From Methanoregula sp. (GTDB lineage Archaea; Halobacteriota; Methanomicrobia; Methanomicrobiales; Methanospirillaceae), in contig JAKLGZ010000008.1 of assembly GCA_022710385.1 (NCBI GenBank), positions 1 to 32,613 of the forward strand: a stretch of 32,613 nt of DNA, in the 5' to 3' direction. The notes under the pieces were generated by a model that saw only the letters and a program-made list of their open reading frames with translations, was not told where the DNA came from and did not search any database. A program made the position numbers and the translations under genes. Shown here piece after piece: positions 7,634 through 14,962 of the stretch. Position 1 is the first letter of the stretch; the number at the start of each line of letters is the position of its first letter.

Positions 7634-8209
7634 GTGTCGCGGGATGTATTTGAGGAGTATGCAGAAGATTATGACCGGTGGTTTGATGAGCACCACGATG
7701 AGTATCTCGCAGAACTCTCCCGCATCATGAAGGTGCTCCCGGCACCAGACTCCCGCTCAGTCGAAGTGGGGGTCGGCTCCGGCCGTTTCGCCGCCCCCCT
7801 GGGGATTGGACTGGGGATCGAACCCTCTCGTGCCCTCGGTCGGATGGCACGTCAGAGAGGGATTGAAGTCGTCCGGGGCTTGGCCGAGGCGCTCCCACTG
7901 CGGGATGGCTCATGTTCTTCGATACTCATGGTAACTGTTATCTGTTTCCTTGAAGATCCGGTTCCCGCATTCAGGGAAATCCACCGCATTCTCGTGTCCG
8001 CCGGATTTCTCACCCTCGCATTCATTGAAGACAGGGGATCTATCCATCAGAGATACCTTCGGGAAGGCGGAAAAGGGCGGTTCCTCTCCCGAGCGCGGTT
8101 TTATTCGCAGGAAGAAATCTGTGCACTCCTTGAGGGGACCGGGTTTACCGTGACGGAGGTAGATGCAAGGGCTGGTTTCTGTGTGATTAGGGCACAGCGG
8201 GGTTATTGA
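7634..8209 (+). CDS. Class I SAM-dependent methyltransferase
   Basis: A 191-residue methyltransferase of the UbiE/Methyltransf_11 type. Motif I is SVEVGVGSGRFAAPLG (about residues 41-56), motif II lies around GLGIEPSRALGRMA, and the post-motif regions AEALPLRDGS and FLEDPVPAFREIHRIL follow. The N-terminus FEEYAEDYDRWFDEHHDEY is the common lead-in of this group. GTG 7634 is chosen because GAGAGGTG sits about five bases before it; an upstream GTG at 7619 overlaps the preceding gene by four bases and would add five residues. The substrate cannot be told; the domain is shared by small-molecule methylases of many kinds. It is last in the desulfurase run. Confidence 0.88.
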   Translation: MSRDVFEEYAEDYDRWFDEHHDEYLAELSRIMKVLPAPDSRSVEVGVGSGRFAAPLGIGLGIEPSRALGRMARQRGIEVVRGLAEALPLRDGSCSSILMVTVICFLEDPVPAFREIHRILVSAGFLTLAFIEDRGSIHQRYLREGGKGRFLSRARFYSQEEICALLEGTGFTVTEVDARAGFCVIRAQRGY

Positions 8210-8372
8210 GATTGTTCGCGCTCCAGTAGTGACAAAAAAAAATCAGTTTTGTCATTCTTCAACCCCGTTTCTCCGCGAGAGCAATTATCGCCGATTTACC
8301 ATAGTTCAACAATCCAGGGCTAGGCCGTTTCAGCCTGGGCGACTGCTGGTTTCAGCGCTTCCCGAGGACATG

Positions 8373-9716
8373 TCAATGGCACGGTGAAGTCTGGCCTGCT
8401 TCTGGTGTGGCTTTTTCGCGTATCCGCCGTTCCATGATCGGTTTCAACAGAGCCCCAAGGATCAGGGCGGTGGCCACGGAGGTTACGATAAGCGCCACCA
8501 GGTAGGGTGAAGGATTGCCCAGCACTACTATAAGAATGATCGCGGTTAAGGGAGCACCGAGAGCAAACGCGATGGTTGCAGCCTCGACACAGAGCACAAA
8601 GATGCCGACCGGGATTCCCGGGACAGCGAGTGAGAGCGCAAGGCCGACCAAGGTCGATGCAAAGAGGATGGGGAAGACAGGACCTCCAAGGAACCCCCCC
8701 TTGAAGGACAGGGCGAAGAGTACCAGCTTGAGGATTGCAAGCATAAGGAGCATCCCGATCCCGAACGCCGCAGGATTCTGAACGATGGCATGGATCTGGG
8801 CTTCACCGGAAAATAACAGCTCCGGGAGGAAGTAACAGACGACTGCAATCACAATCCCTGCAGCGACAGTCCGGAGCACAATACCCTCTCCGAAACTCTT
8901 CTCCATGAGTTCCCCAGCTCCCTTCAGGCAGATTCCGGTAAAGATCGCAAGAAGGGACCCGATTATACCGAGGATTATGGCAGAAACCACCATCATGGCA
9001 GAAAGGCTCTCAAGAGGGGGGAAAGGAAGCAGGGCGGCAAAGGAGGTAAATCCAAGGGAGAGGTAGAAGAAATATCCTACGAGCCCTGCCACAAGGTTCC
9101 AGATCAGGAATTTGAACACATTCCTCTCCCCAATCTGGAACTCTGTCGCAAGGACACCGGTAAAGGCCGGGCTCCCGACAATGCCGTTGAATGCCGAGGC
9201 AAGGGCTGCCATATCAAATCCCAGGTGAGCATCATGGGAATCCCGGACGATCCGCATCTTTGTCCGGACCCATATCGCAAGTTGGCTGACCATTGTGGCG
9301 ATGGTGCCCTCTGGCCCGATGCTTGCCCCTGAGAGAAGGGAGCAGATGGACGAAAGGAAGGCTCCCGGAAAAGTCCGGTAGTCGCTCCCGGCCTGTCCTT
9401 TCCGCATGGATTCCATGGCACTTCCGTGGATTACGTTTGGGGCATGGAGGTACTTCTGGCAGAGCCCAACGAGGAGGGAGAAGATCAGCACCCCCGCTGG
9501 TATAGTCCACCGGTTGGACAGTACAAAATCATTCTCCAGCCAGATCACCTTGTCCAGGTATCCATACAGCGTCATAAAAACCGCGGTAAAAGCGATGGCA
9601 ATGAGAGCGATGATAATAATGGCAAGGAGGAATCCGGGTTTCCACAATCGCTGGTAGTCTTCTTTTTCCGATTCTGCCAGGGCCGGGATAACAGGGGTTT
9701 CTTCATCTACAGGCAT
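8373..9716 (-). CDS. ClC family chloride channel/antiporter
   Basis: A 447-residue integral membrane protein of the ClC family with about ten hydrophobic segments. The family motif containing the gating glutamate appears as SGASIGPEGT (equivalent to GREGP in the E. coli protein), so that glutamate is retained. The later GxFxP element appears as KGGFLGGPVFPILF. No cytosolic CBS domains are attached. ClC proteins move chloride, or exchange chloride or fluoride for protons. The start is set at ATG 9716 because a TATA-like ATAT box near 9747-9757 predicts initiation near 9726, downstream of the earlier ATG at 9737. The mode (channel or antiporter) cannot be decided from sequence alone. Confidence 0.87.
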   Translation of the reverse strand: MPVDEETPVIPALAESEKEDYQRLWKPGFLLAIIIIALIAIAFTAVFMTLYGYLDKVIWLENDFVLSNRWTIPAGVLIFSLLVGLCQKYLHAPNVIHGSAMESMRKGQAGSDYRTFPGAFLSSICSLLSGASIGPEGTIATMVSQLAIWVRTKMRIVRDSHDAHLGFDMAALASAFNGIVGSPAFTGVLATEFQIGERNVFKFLIWNLVAGLVGYFFYLSLGFTSFAALLPFPPLESLSAMMVVSAIILGIIGSLLAIFTGICLKGAGELMEKSFGEGIVLRTVAAGIVIAVVCYFLPELLFSGEAQIHAIVQNPAAFGIGMLLMLAILKLVLFALSFKGGFLGGPVFPILFASTLVGLALSLAVPGIPVGIFVLCVEAATIAFALGAPLTAIILIVVLGNPSPYLVALIVTSVATALILGALLKPIMERRIREKATPEAGQTSPCH

Positions 9717-9969
9717 ACAGGATATGTATCTTCTCATCCTTTCCCTAAGATATAAGCATCGCTCTCTGTGTATTAAGATCTGGAGGGGGCTGATCCTCTC
9801 TGAACGTTGGGAAAGGACCGGGATAAACAGGAATGCCGTGATTCTCATTATTGCAGCTGTCGTAACAATTGTAACCCTTTTTCAAAGCTAAGCTTCAGTG
9901 CCTGGAGTTTCAAGGATATGTAGATGGTTCTGTAATGATCGGACCGAGTCCATATCAGAGAGGATTTAG

Positions 9970-9977
9970 TTTAAATA
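9970..9977 (+). promoter_or_regulatory. TATA box of the exporter-PPK2 operon
   Basis: TTTAAATA is a textbook archaeal box A, preceded by a purine-rich GAGAGGA stretch that could act as the TFB element. Its centre lies about 26-27 bases before the ATG at 10001, so transcription should start almost on that codon. Confidence 0.65.
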
Positions 9978-10000
9978 GTTATTCTGCTTCTCAATTCACC

Positions 10001-10099
10001 ATGGAACTTTTCAGAGTGATTAACCAGAGATACTTCCCTCTCTCATTACCCCAGGGTAGCATGAGTATACCAATGCTGCTCCAGACTGGGGGTGGCTGA
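10001..10099 (+). CDS. Candidate 32-residue leader ORF before the ABC exporter
   Basis: A 32-codon frame opens with ATG at 10001, at the start site predicted by the TTTAAATA box, so it would be read from a leaderless mRNA. It ends with TGA at 10097-10099, five bases before the exporter ATG at 10105. The purine run GGGGGTGG at 10089-10096, which could serve as ribosome-binding site for the exporter, lies inside its last codons, so translating the leader would carry ribosomes onto the exporter start. The peptide is mildly basic with LSLPQGSMSIPMLLQ and a terminal GGG. I recognise no family. It may be a regulatory leader, a real microprotein, or chance. Confidence 0.4.
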   Translation: MELFRVINQRYFPLSLPQGSMSIPMLLQTGGG

Positions 10100-10104
10100 C
10101 GACC

Positions 10105-11862
10105 ATGCTTGAGAATCTTCGCCGTCTCCTGGTGGTGTACCGGGAGGTATGGAAATGGATCGCCCTGTCCCAGGTGTTGGTACTCTTCGGGGCACTCTTC
10201 ATGCTCATGATACCGGTCCAGGTGTCCAACCTCCTGGACAACGGGGTGGTTGGCGGTGACGTTGAAGTGGTAGTGGAAAGCTGCCTGAAGATGCTCTTTT
10301 TTGCCATTCTCGCAGGGGCATTCTCGATGGCCAACCTGTACATCGCAGCACGGCTGGGAGAGGGCACGGCACATTACCTTCGCAAGGAAACCTATCGGAA
10401 AATACAGACGTTTTCGTTTGGGAACCTTGACCGGTATCCCACGGGGGAACTCCTTGTCCGTCTCACCAATGACATCTACCAGATCAATATGGCAGTGAAC
10501 TACGCCACACGGTTTATCCTGTACGCCCCTTTCATGATCCTTGCCGCGCTGGTGTTTGTCTACATAGACAGCCCCGATCTGGTCTGGATCTTTCTCCTCG
10601 TCATCGTCGTTACTGCGCTGATATTTGGGGCTGTCGCGATCATGCTCCAGAAACAGTATATCAACCGGCAGAAGATGCTGGATGGGCTGAACAACGTGCT
10701 CCAGGAGGTCTTTGCAGGCGTCCGGGTGGTAAAATCCTTCGTAAGGCAGGGATACGAGAACAAGCGGTTTGAAGGAAAGAATGATGATCTCCGCCAGGCT
10801 TCATTACCCCCGCTCTACTATAGTGCGCTGCTCCTTCCCGCGATTTTTATCATCCTCGGTCTTTCCAATGCCCTTGTCATCTGGTTTGGAGGCACCCAGG
10901 TCCTGGCCGGAACCATGGATATCGGCCAGATCGTCGCGTTCACCCAGTATTTCTTCTTCATCCTGGCCCAGTTGCTGATCCTCTCATTCGTCCTGCCGGC
11001 TATCATCTCTGCAGAAGCGTCTGCTGGACGAATCGTGGAGCTGTTTGATGCCACTCCTGCAATTGCGGACAGTCCCGCCCCACAGCACCTGGATTCGGCT
11101 CTCCTGAAAGGGAGGGTAGAATTCGAGAATGTCTCCTTCAGCTATGATGGTGCCGGGGGGAAAGAATCGGTCAGGAACGTCTCGCTTGTCGCAGAACCCG
11201 GGCAGACGGTTGCCTTCCTCGGTCCGACCGGTTCGGGGAAGACCACCCTCATCAACCTGATCCCGCGATTTTACGACGTCACGACCGGGCGGATCACCAT
11301 CGATGGCACCGATATCAGGGACCTCCCCCAGGATCACCTCCGTTCCCTGATAGGAATCGCCCTCCAGGAGAGTATCCTCTTCTCCGGGACCATTAAGGAG
11401 AATATCGCGTTCTCCGACCCTGAAATCCCCTATGATCACGTTGTGTCGGCAGCAAAGGCAGCCGATGCCGATGACTTCATCTCAGCGATCCCCGGTGGCT
11501 ATGATTCCCGTGTAGCCCGGAGAGGAGCCAACTTTTCTGGAGGGCAGCGGCAACGGATCTCCATCGCCCGTGCGATCGCGTCCCGGCCTTCCATTCTCAT
11601 CCTCGATGACAGTACCAGTGCCGTGGATGTTGTCACCGAAAGCCGCATCCAGGATGCGCTGGGAACCATGATGCCCAATACTACCAAATTCATCGTCGCA
11701 CAGCGGATCAGTACCGTCCTCACCGCAGACACCATTATCCTCCTCGATCAGGGAGCAATCGTCGCGAAGGGAAGTCACCATGACCTGATCCGCACCAATC
11801 CGCTCTACAGGGAAATTTTCGAATCACAACTTGGTGGTGTGCGGAGGGAGGACCTGATATGA
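10105..11862 (+). CDS. ABC exporter half-transporter with degenerate ATP site
   Basis: A 585-residue half-transporter: six transmembrane helices (about 20-310) fused to a nucleotide-binding domain. Walker A is GPTGSGKTT (about 373-381) and the signature is intact (FSGGQRQR). The Walker B region reads ILILDDSTSAVD, with Asp in place of the catalytic Glu, and the switch histidine is Gln (FIVAQRIST). This pattern is known from one partner of heterodimeric exporters such as TM287/288 and BmrCD. The second half-transporter follows with an ATGA overlap, so the two should form one complex in the membrane. Substrate is unknown; multidrug or lipid-like compounds are typical. It is first long gene of an operon ending with PPK2. 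Confidence 0.92.
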   Translation: MLENLRRLLVVYREVWKWIALSQVLVLFGALFMLMIPVQVSNLLDNGVVGGDVEVVVESCLKMLFFAILAGAFSMANLYIAARLGEGTAHYLRKETYRKIQTFSFGNLDRYPTGELLVRLTNDIYQINMAVNYATRFILYAPFMILAALVFVYIDSPDLVWIFLLVIVVTALIFGAVAIMLQKQYINRQKMLDGLNNVLQEVFAGVRVVKSFVRQGYENKRFEGKNDDLRQASLPPLYYSALLLPAIFIILGLSNALVIWFGGTQVLAGTMDIGQIVAFTQYFFFILAQLLILSFVLPAIISAEASAGRIVELFDATPAIADSPAPQHLDSALLKGRVEFENVSFSYDGAGGKESVRNVSLVAEPGQTVAFLGPTGSGKTTLINLIPRFYDVTTGRITIDGTDIRDLPQDHLRSLIGIALQESILFSGTIKENIAFSDPEIPYDHVVSAAKAADADDFISAIPGGYDSRVARRGANFSGGQRQRISIARAIASRPSILILDDSTSAVDVVTESRIQDALGTMMPNTTKFIVAQRISTVLTADTIILLDQGAIVAKGSHHDLIRTNPLYREIFESQLGGVRREDLI

Positions 11863-13694
11863 CCACCGAAACGACAGGAACCCTCTCAAAACCTGAAAAA
11901 ATCCGTCGCCCGAGAAGGATGAGAGCGCTCGGCCGGATGATCGCGTATCTGGGCCAGCGGAAGGCTCTGCTCACCCTTGTTATAGTTCTGTTCTTCGTGG
12001 GTACAGTCTCCTTCATCTTCCTTTCGGTGATGCTCGGGGTCGCGGTCAATACTCTTTCCGGACCCAGTACTACGGCAGATCTGTACCAGCAGGTGATGGT
12101 GATGGCTGGGTTGTCCTTACTCACCTTCATCTCCTACTACTTCGGATACCGGTTCCTCGCGGGCGTCACCCAGAAAGCTTTGTTCCAGATCAGGCAGGAC
12201 CTTTTCGAGCATATGCAGACCCTTTCCCTGCGGTTCTTTGACAGGCAGCCGATCGGGGAGCTGATGAGCAGGGTCACGAACGACATCGATGTGATCACCG
12301 CATTCTTCCAGCAGCCTCTCGGGACTATGCTGATGGGCCTCTTCATGCTGGTTGTTACCCTCGCAGCCATGTTCCTCCTCAGTGTCACGCTCGCTGTTGT
12401 TGCCTGCATCGCTATTCCCCTTATGATGGGGCTTGTGTGGCTGCTTGCGAAGGTTGCCGGGCCTGCATTCGCCCTCCTCCAGGAACGGCTCGCGGACTTG
12501 AACGGGCTCATGGAAGAGACGCTCGCCGGTGAGAAGACGATAATTGCATTCCGCCAGCAGGATGCCATTGCCGGCAGTCAGACCGTGGTGAGTGAAGGGG
12601 CCAGGGAGGTCGGAAGCAGGGCACAGGTCCTCTCGCTGGTGATCAACCCCCTCACGGTCCTTGTGACGAACCTGGATGTCTCGCTCGTTGCGCTCTTCGG
12701 GTCGGTCATGATCATCAATCATGATCTTTCGGTGGGTGTCCTTACGACGTTCCTCTCCCTGACCCTCCTGTTTGCCCTCCCCCTCACCACCATCTTTGCC
12801 AATTATAACTTCATCCTCTCGGCCGCAGTGAGTGCAAACCGGATCTTCCAGATCATCGATGAGGAGCCGGATATCGTCGATAAACCGGGAGCAGTCGATC
12901 TGAAACCGGTGACCGGTCACGTGGTGTTCAGAGATGTGGACTTCAGCTATGTGCCCGGGCGGCAGATCCTCAAAAAGAACAGCTTTGAAGCGCTGCCCGG
13001 CCAGATGATCGGCCTCTGCGGTCCGACCGGCGCAGGGAAGAGCACAATCATCAACATTCTCACCCGCTATTACGATATCGACAGCGGATCGATCGAGATC
13101 GATGGACAGAGTATCTATGATGTCACCCAGGAGAGCCTCCGGAGACAGATAGGGGTGGTGCTCCAGGAGCCGTTCCTCTTCTCAGACACGGTCATGAACA
13201 ACCTGAAATACGGACGGGGGGGAGCCACCGATGAAGAATGTATCCAGGCTGCAAAAGACGCAAACTGCCATGAATTCATCACCCGGCTTCCAAAAGGCTA
13301 CGAGACCATCCTCTCGGATGGCGGGCGGAGTCTCTCGCAGGGACAGCGGCAACTGCTGACCATCGCCCGGGCGATGATTGCCAACCCGCGGATCCTGATC
13401 CTCGATGAAGCAACAAGTAACGTAGACACCCGCACTGAACGATCCATCCAGTCTGCAATCCGGAAACTGCAGGAGGGCAGGACGAGCTTTGTGATAGCCC
13501 ACCGGCTCAGTACGATCACCAATGCCCATCAGATACTTGTGATCAATAACGGGGAGATCGTCGAGCGGGGCACTCATGATGAGATGATGAAAGCAGGGGG
13601 ATTCTATTACAACCTTTACATGAGCCAGTTCAAGGGGAGGGTGGCAGATATCCTGCCGGGTGCCTCTTCACACTCAAAAGGGGCACCAGTATGA
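11859..13694 (+). CDS. ABC exporter half-transporter with consensus catalytic residues
   Basis: A 611-residue partner of the preceding protein, overlapping it by ATGA, which implies translational coupling. It has a six-helix membrane domain (about 35-330) and a nucleotide-binding domain with Walker A GPTGAGKST (about 388-396), Walker B ILILDEATSNVD with the catalytic Glu, and the switch histidine in FVIAHRLST. Its signature is altered to LSQGQRQL. In a head-to-tail heterodimer, the good Walker site here pairs with the intact FSGGQ of the first protein, leaving one active and one degenerate ATP site, as in TM287/288. The basic N-terminal tail before helix 1 is normal for these proteins. It is followed immediately by the 33-codon ORF. 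Confidence 0.92.
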   Translation: MTTETTGTLSKPEKIRRPRRMRALGRMIAYLGQRKALLTLVIVLFFVGTVSFIFLSVMLGVAVNTLSGPSTTADLYQQVMVMAGLSLLTFISYYFGYRFLAGVTQKALFQIRQDLFEHMQTLSLRFFDRQPIGELMSRVTNDIDVITAFFQQPLGTMLMGLFMLVVTLAAMFLLSVTLAVVACIAIPLMMGLVWLLAKVAGPAFALLQERLADLNGLMEETLAGEKTIIAFRQQDAIAGSQTVVSEGAREVGSRAQVLSLVINPLTVLVTNLDVSLVALFGSVMIINHDLSVGVLTTFLSLTLLFALPLTTIFANYNFILSAAVSANRIFQIIDEEPDIVDKPGAVDLKPVTGHVVFRDVDFSYVPGRQILKKNSFEALPGQMIGLCGPTGAGKSTIINILTRYYDIDSGSIEIDGQSIYDVTQESLRRQIGVVLQEPFLFSDTVMNNLKYGRGGATDEECIQAAKDANCHEFITRLPKGYETILSDGGRSLSQGQRQLLTIARAMIANPRILILDEATSNVDTRTERSIQSAIRKLQEGRTSFVIAHRLSTITNAHQILVINNGEIVERGTHDEMMKAGGFYYNLYMSQFKGRVADILPGASSHSKGAPV

Positions 13695-13792
13695 CCTCCT
13701 GGGGCCAATCCTTTCAAAGGGTCATGCATGCCATGGATGCACGAGAGAAGCGCATGTGGATTCAGGATAACTCAATCGGGAGAGATCGATGA
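13691..13792 (+). CDS. Candidate 33-residue ORF coupled to both neighbours
   Basis: This 33-codon frame begins with an ATG overlapping the exporter stop (ATGA at 13691-13694) and ends with a TGA overlapping the PPK2 start (ATGA at 13789-13792). It fills the intergenic gap exactly. The peptide starts MTSWGQSFQRVMHAMDAREK and is polar and basic, probably helical, without cysteines or a membrane segment. No family is recognised. Its job could be a small partner of the exporter or kinase, or simply to carry ribosomes from one gene to the next. The PPK2 ribosome-binding sequence GGGAGA lies within its last codons. The exact double overlap argues for translation; the short length leaves real doubt. 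Confidence 0.45.
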   Translation: MTSWGQSFQRVMHAMDAREKRMWIQDNSIGRDR

Positions 13793-14688
13793 TAAAAAAG
13801 AAGTACATCAGGAGACTCATGGTCAGGCCGGGGAGCAAGGTATCGCTGAAACAATACGATACCGGCTGGGCCCAGGACGACGAACTGAAAAGAGTGGGAA
13901 AGGATGTGATAAAGGAGCGGGCAGCGGAGATACTCGAGGCAAACAGGGCATCCCTCGCGGAATCGCAGGAACTCCTCTGGGCCAGCAATCTGTATTCCAT
14001 CCTTATTGTTCTCCAGGGCATGGACACCTCGGGGAAAGACGGGACCATCAAGCACGTCATGGCCGGTGTGAACCCGCAGGGATGCAGAGTAACAAGCTTT
14101 AAGGTTCCTACCTCGGAAGAGACCGACCACAATTTCCTCTGGCGGTATACCCGTACACTTCCTGCACGGGGAGAGATCGGTATCTTCAACCGTTCCTATT
14201 ACGAGGACGTACTCGTAGTAAAAGTTCACCCGGAAATCCTCGATAACCAACAGTTGCCCCCTGGAAAACGGGGCGATAAATTCTGGAATGCGCGGTATGA
14301 TGATATCAATGCCTTTGAACGCCACCTGGTGCAGAATGGCACTTTCATCATGAAATTTTTCCTTCATATCTCAAGGGAGGAACAGAAGAAGCGGCTCCTG
14401 GACCGTCTCGAGGACAAAAAGAAATACTGGAAGTTTGCCCTGTCCGATCTGGCAGAGCGCCAGTTCTGGGACGATTACCAGGCCGCCTATGAGATGATGC
14501 TCTCCAAGACGAGCACCGATACAGCGCCATGGTACATCATACCTGCAGATTACAAGTGGATAGCCCGTAGCCTTATCGCGGATATCATCTCCACAAAGAT
14601 CCGGTCACTCGATCTCATGTATCCTGAAGTTGCAGAAGAAACCCTCAAACAACTCGAAATTGCCCGGGAAAAACTGGCCAGTGAGTGA
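13789..14688 (+). CDS. ppk2: Polyphosphate kinase 2 family enzyme
   Basis: A 299-residue PPK2 enzyme, which transfers phosphate between polyphosphate and nucleotides. It has Walker A GMDTSGKDG at 77-85, followed by the family block HVMAGVNPQGCRVTSFK. Walker B is FNRSYYEDV (about 133-141) and the lid region is DKKKYWKFALSDLAER. Length and motifs look closest to the class III group (AMP/ADP phosphorylating), but class is inferred by eye. The start is supported by GGGAGA before the ATG. It is last in the operon with the ABC exporter, with T-runs after its stop. Polyphosphate-driven nucleotide supply near an ATP-consuming exporter is a possible link, not shown. Cytosolic. Confidence 0.92.
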   Translation: MIKKKYIRRLMVRPGSKVSLKQYDTGWAQDDELKRVGKDVIKERAAEILEANRASLAESQELLWASNLYSILIVLQGMDTSGKDGTIKHVMAGVNPQGCRVTSFKVPTSEETDHNFLWRYTRTLPARGEIGIFNRSYYEDVLVVKVHPEILDNQQLPPGKRGDKFWNARYDDINAFERHLVQNGTFIMKFFLHISREEQKKRLLDRLEDKKKYWKFALSDLAERQFWDDYQAAYEMMLSKTSTDTAPWYIIPADYKWIARSLIADIISTKIRSLDLMYPEVAEETLKQLEIAREKLASE

Positions 14689-14690
14689 CT

Positions 14691-14768
14691 CTTTTTTTGT
14701 GTCTGATACATTACCAGTAGGTTTCATAAGGATATTATAAGAGATGAGGCTAATTTTCCATTTTTTTT
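14691..14768 (+). terminator. T-run terminators after the PPK2 operon
   Basis: T7 at 14692-14698, a few bases past the PPK2 stop, and T8 at 14761-14768 further on. Poly-T tracts are the usual archaeal termination signal. The rest of the stretch up to 14962 shows no gene. Confidence 0.55.
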
Positions 14769-14962
14769 GAGGATATAAGATAGTCAATTCCCCTTCGGAA
14801 AGCAAGGATAGCCTCCTCCACCATGACCGTTTTCATTCTTTGCTGATCGGTATCATTCGGTCAGCAGGAAGGATATTTACCCAGAATCTATTCTGCCAGA
14901 TGCCACCCAGGGTGGTTTCAGACCATTTCGTGAAGGTTGAAGGGAATGGCAATCGTGAGGAT

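Noticed and set aside
12117-12920. 267-codon open frame antisense to the second exporter gene
   Set aside because: Its extreme His/Glu/Arg composition is what antisense of a membrane-protein gene gives; no start signal or domain.
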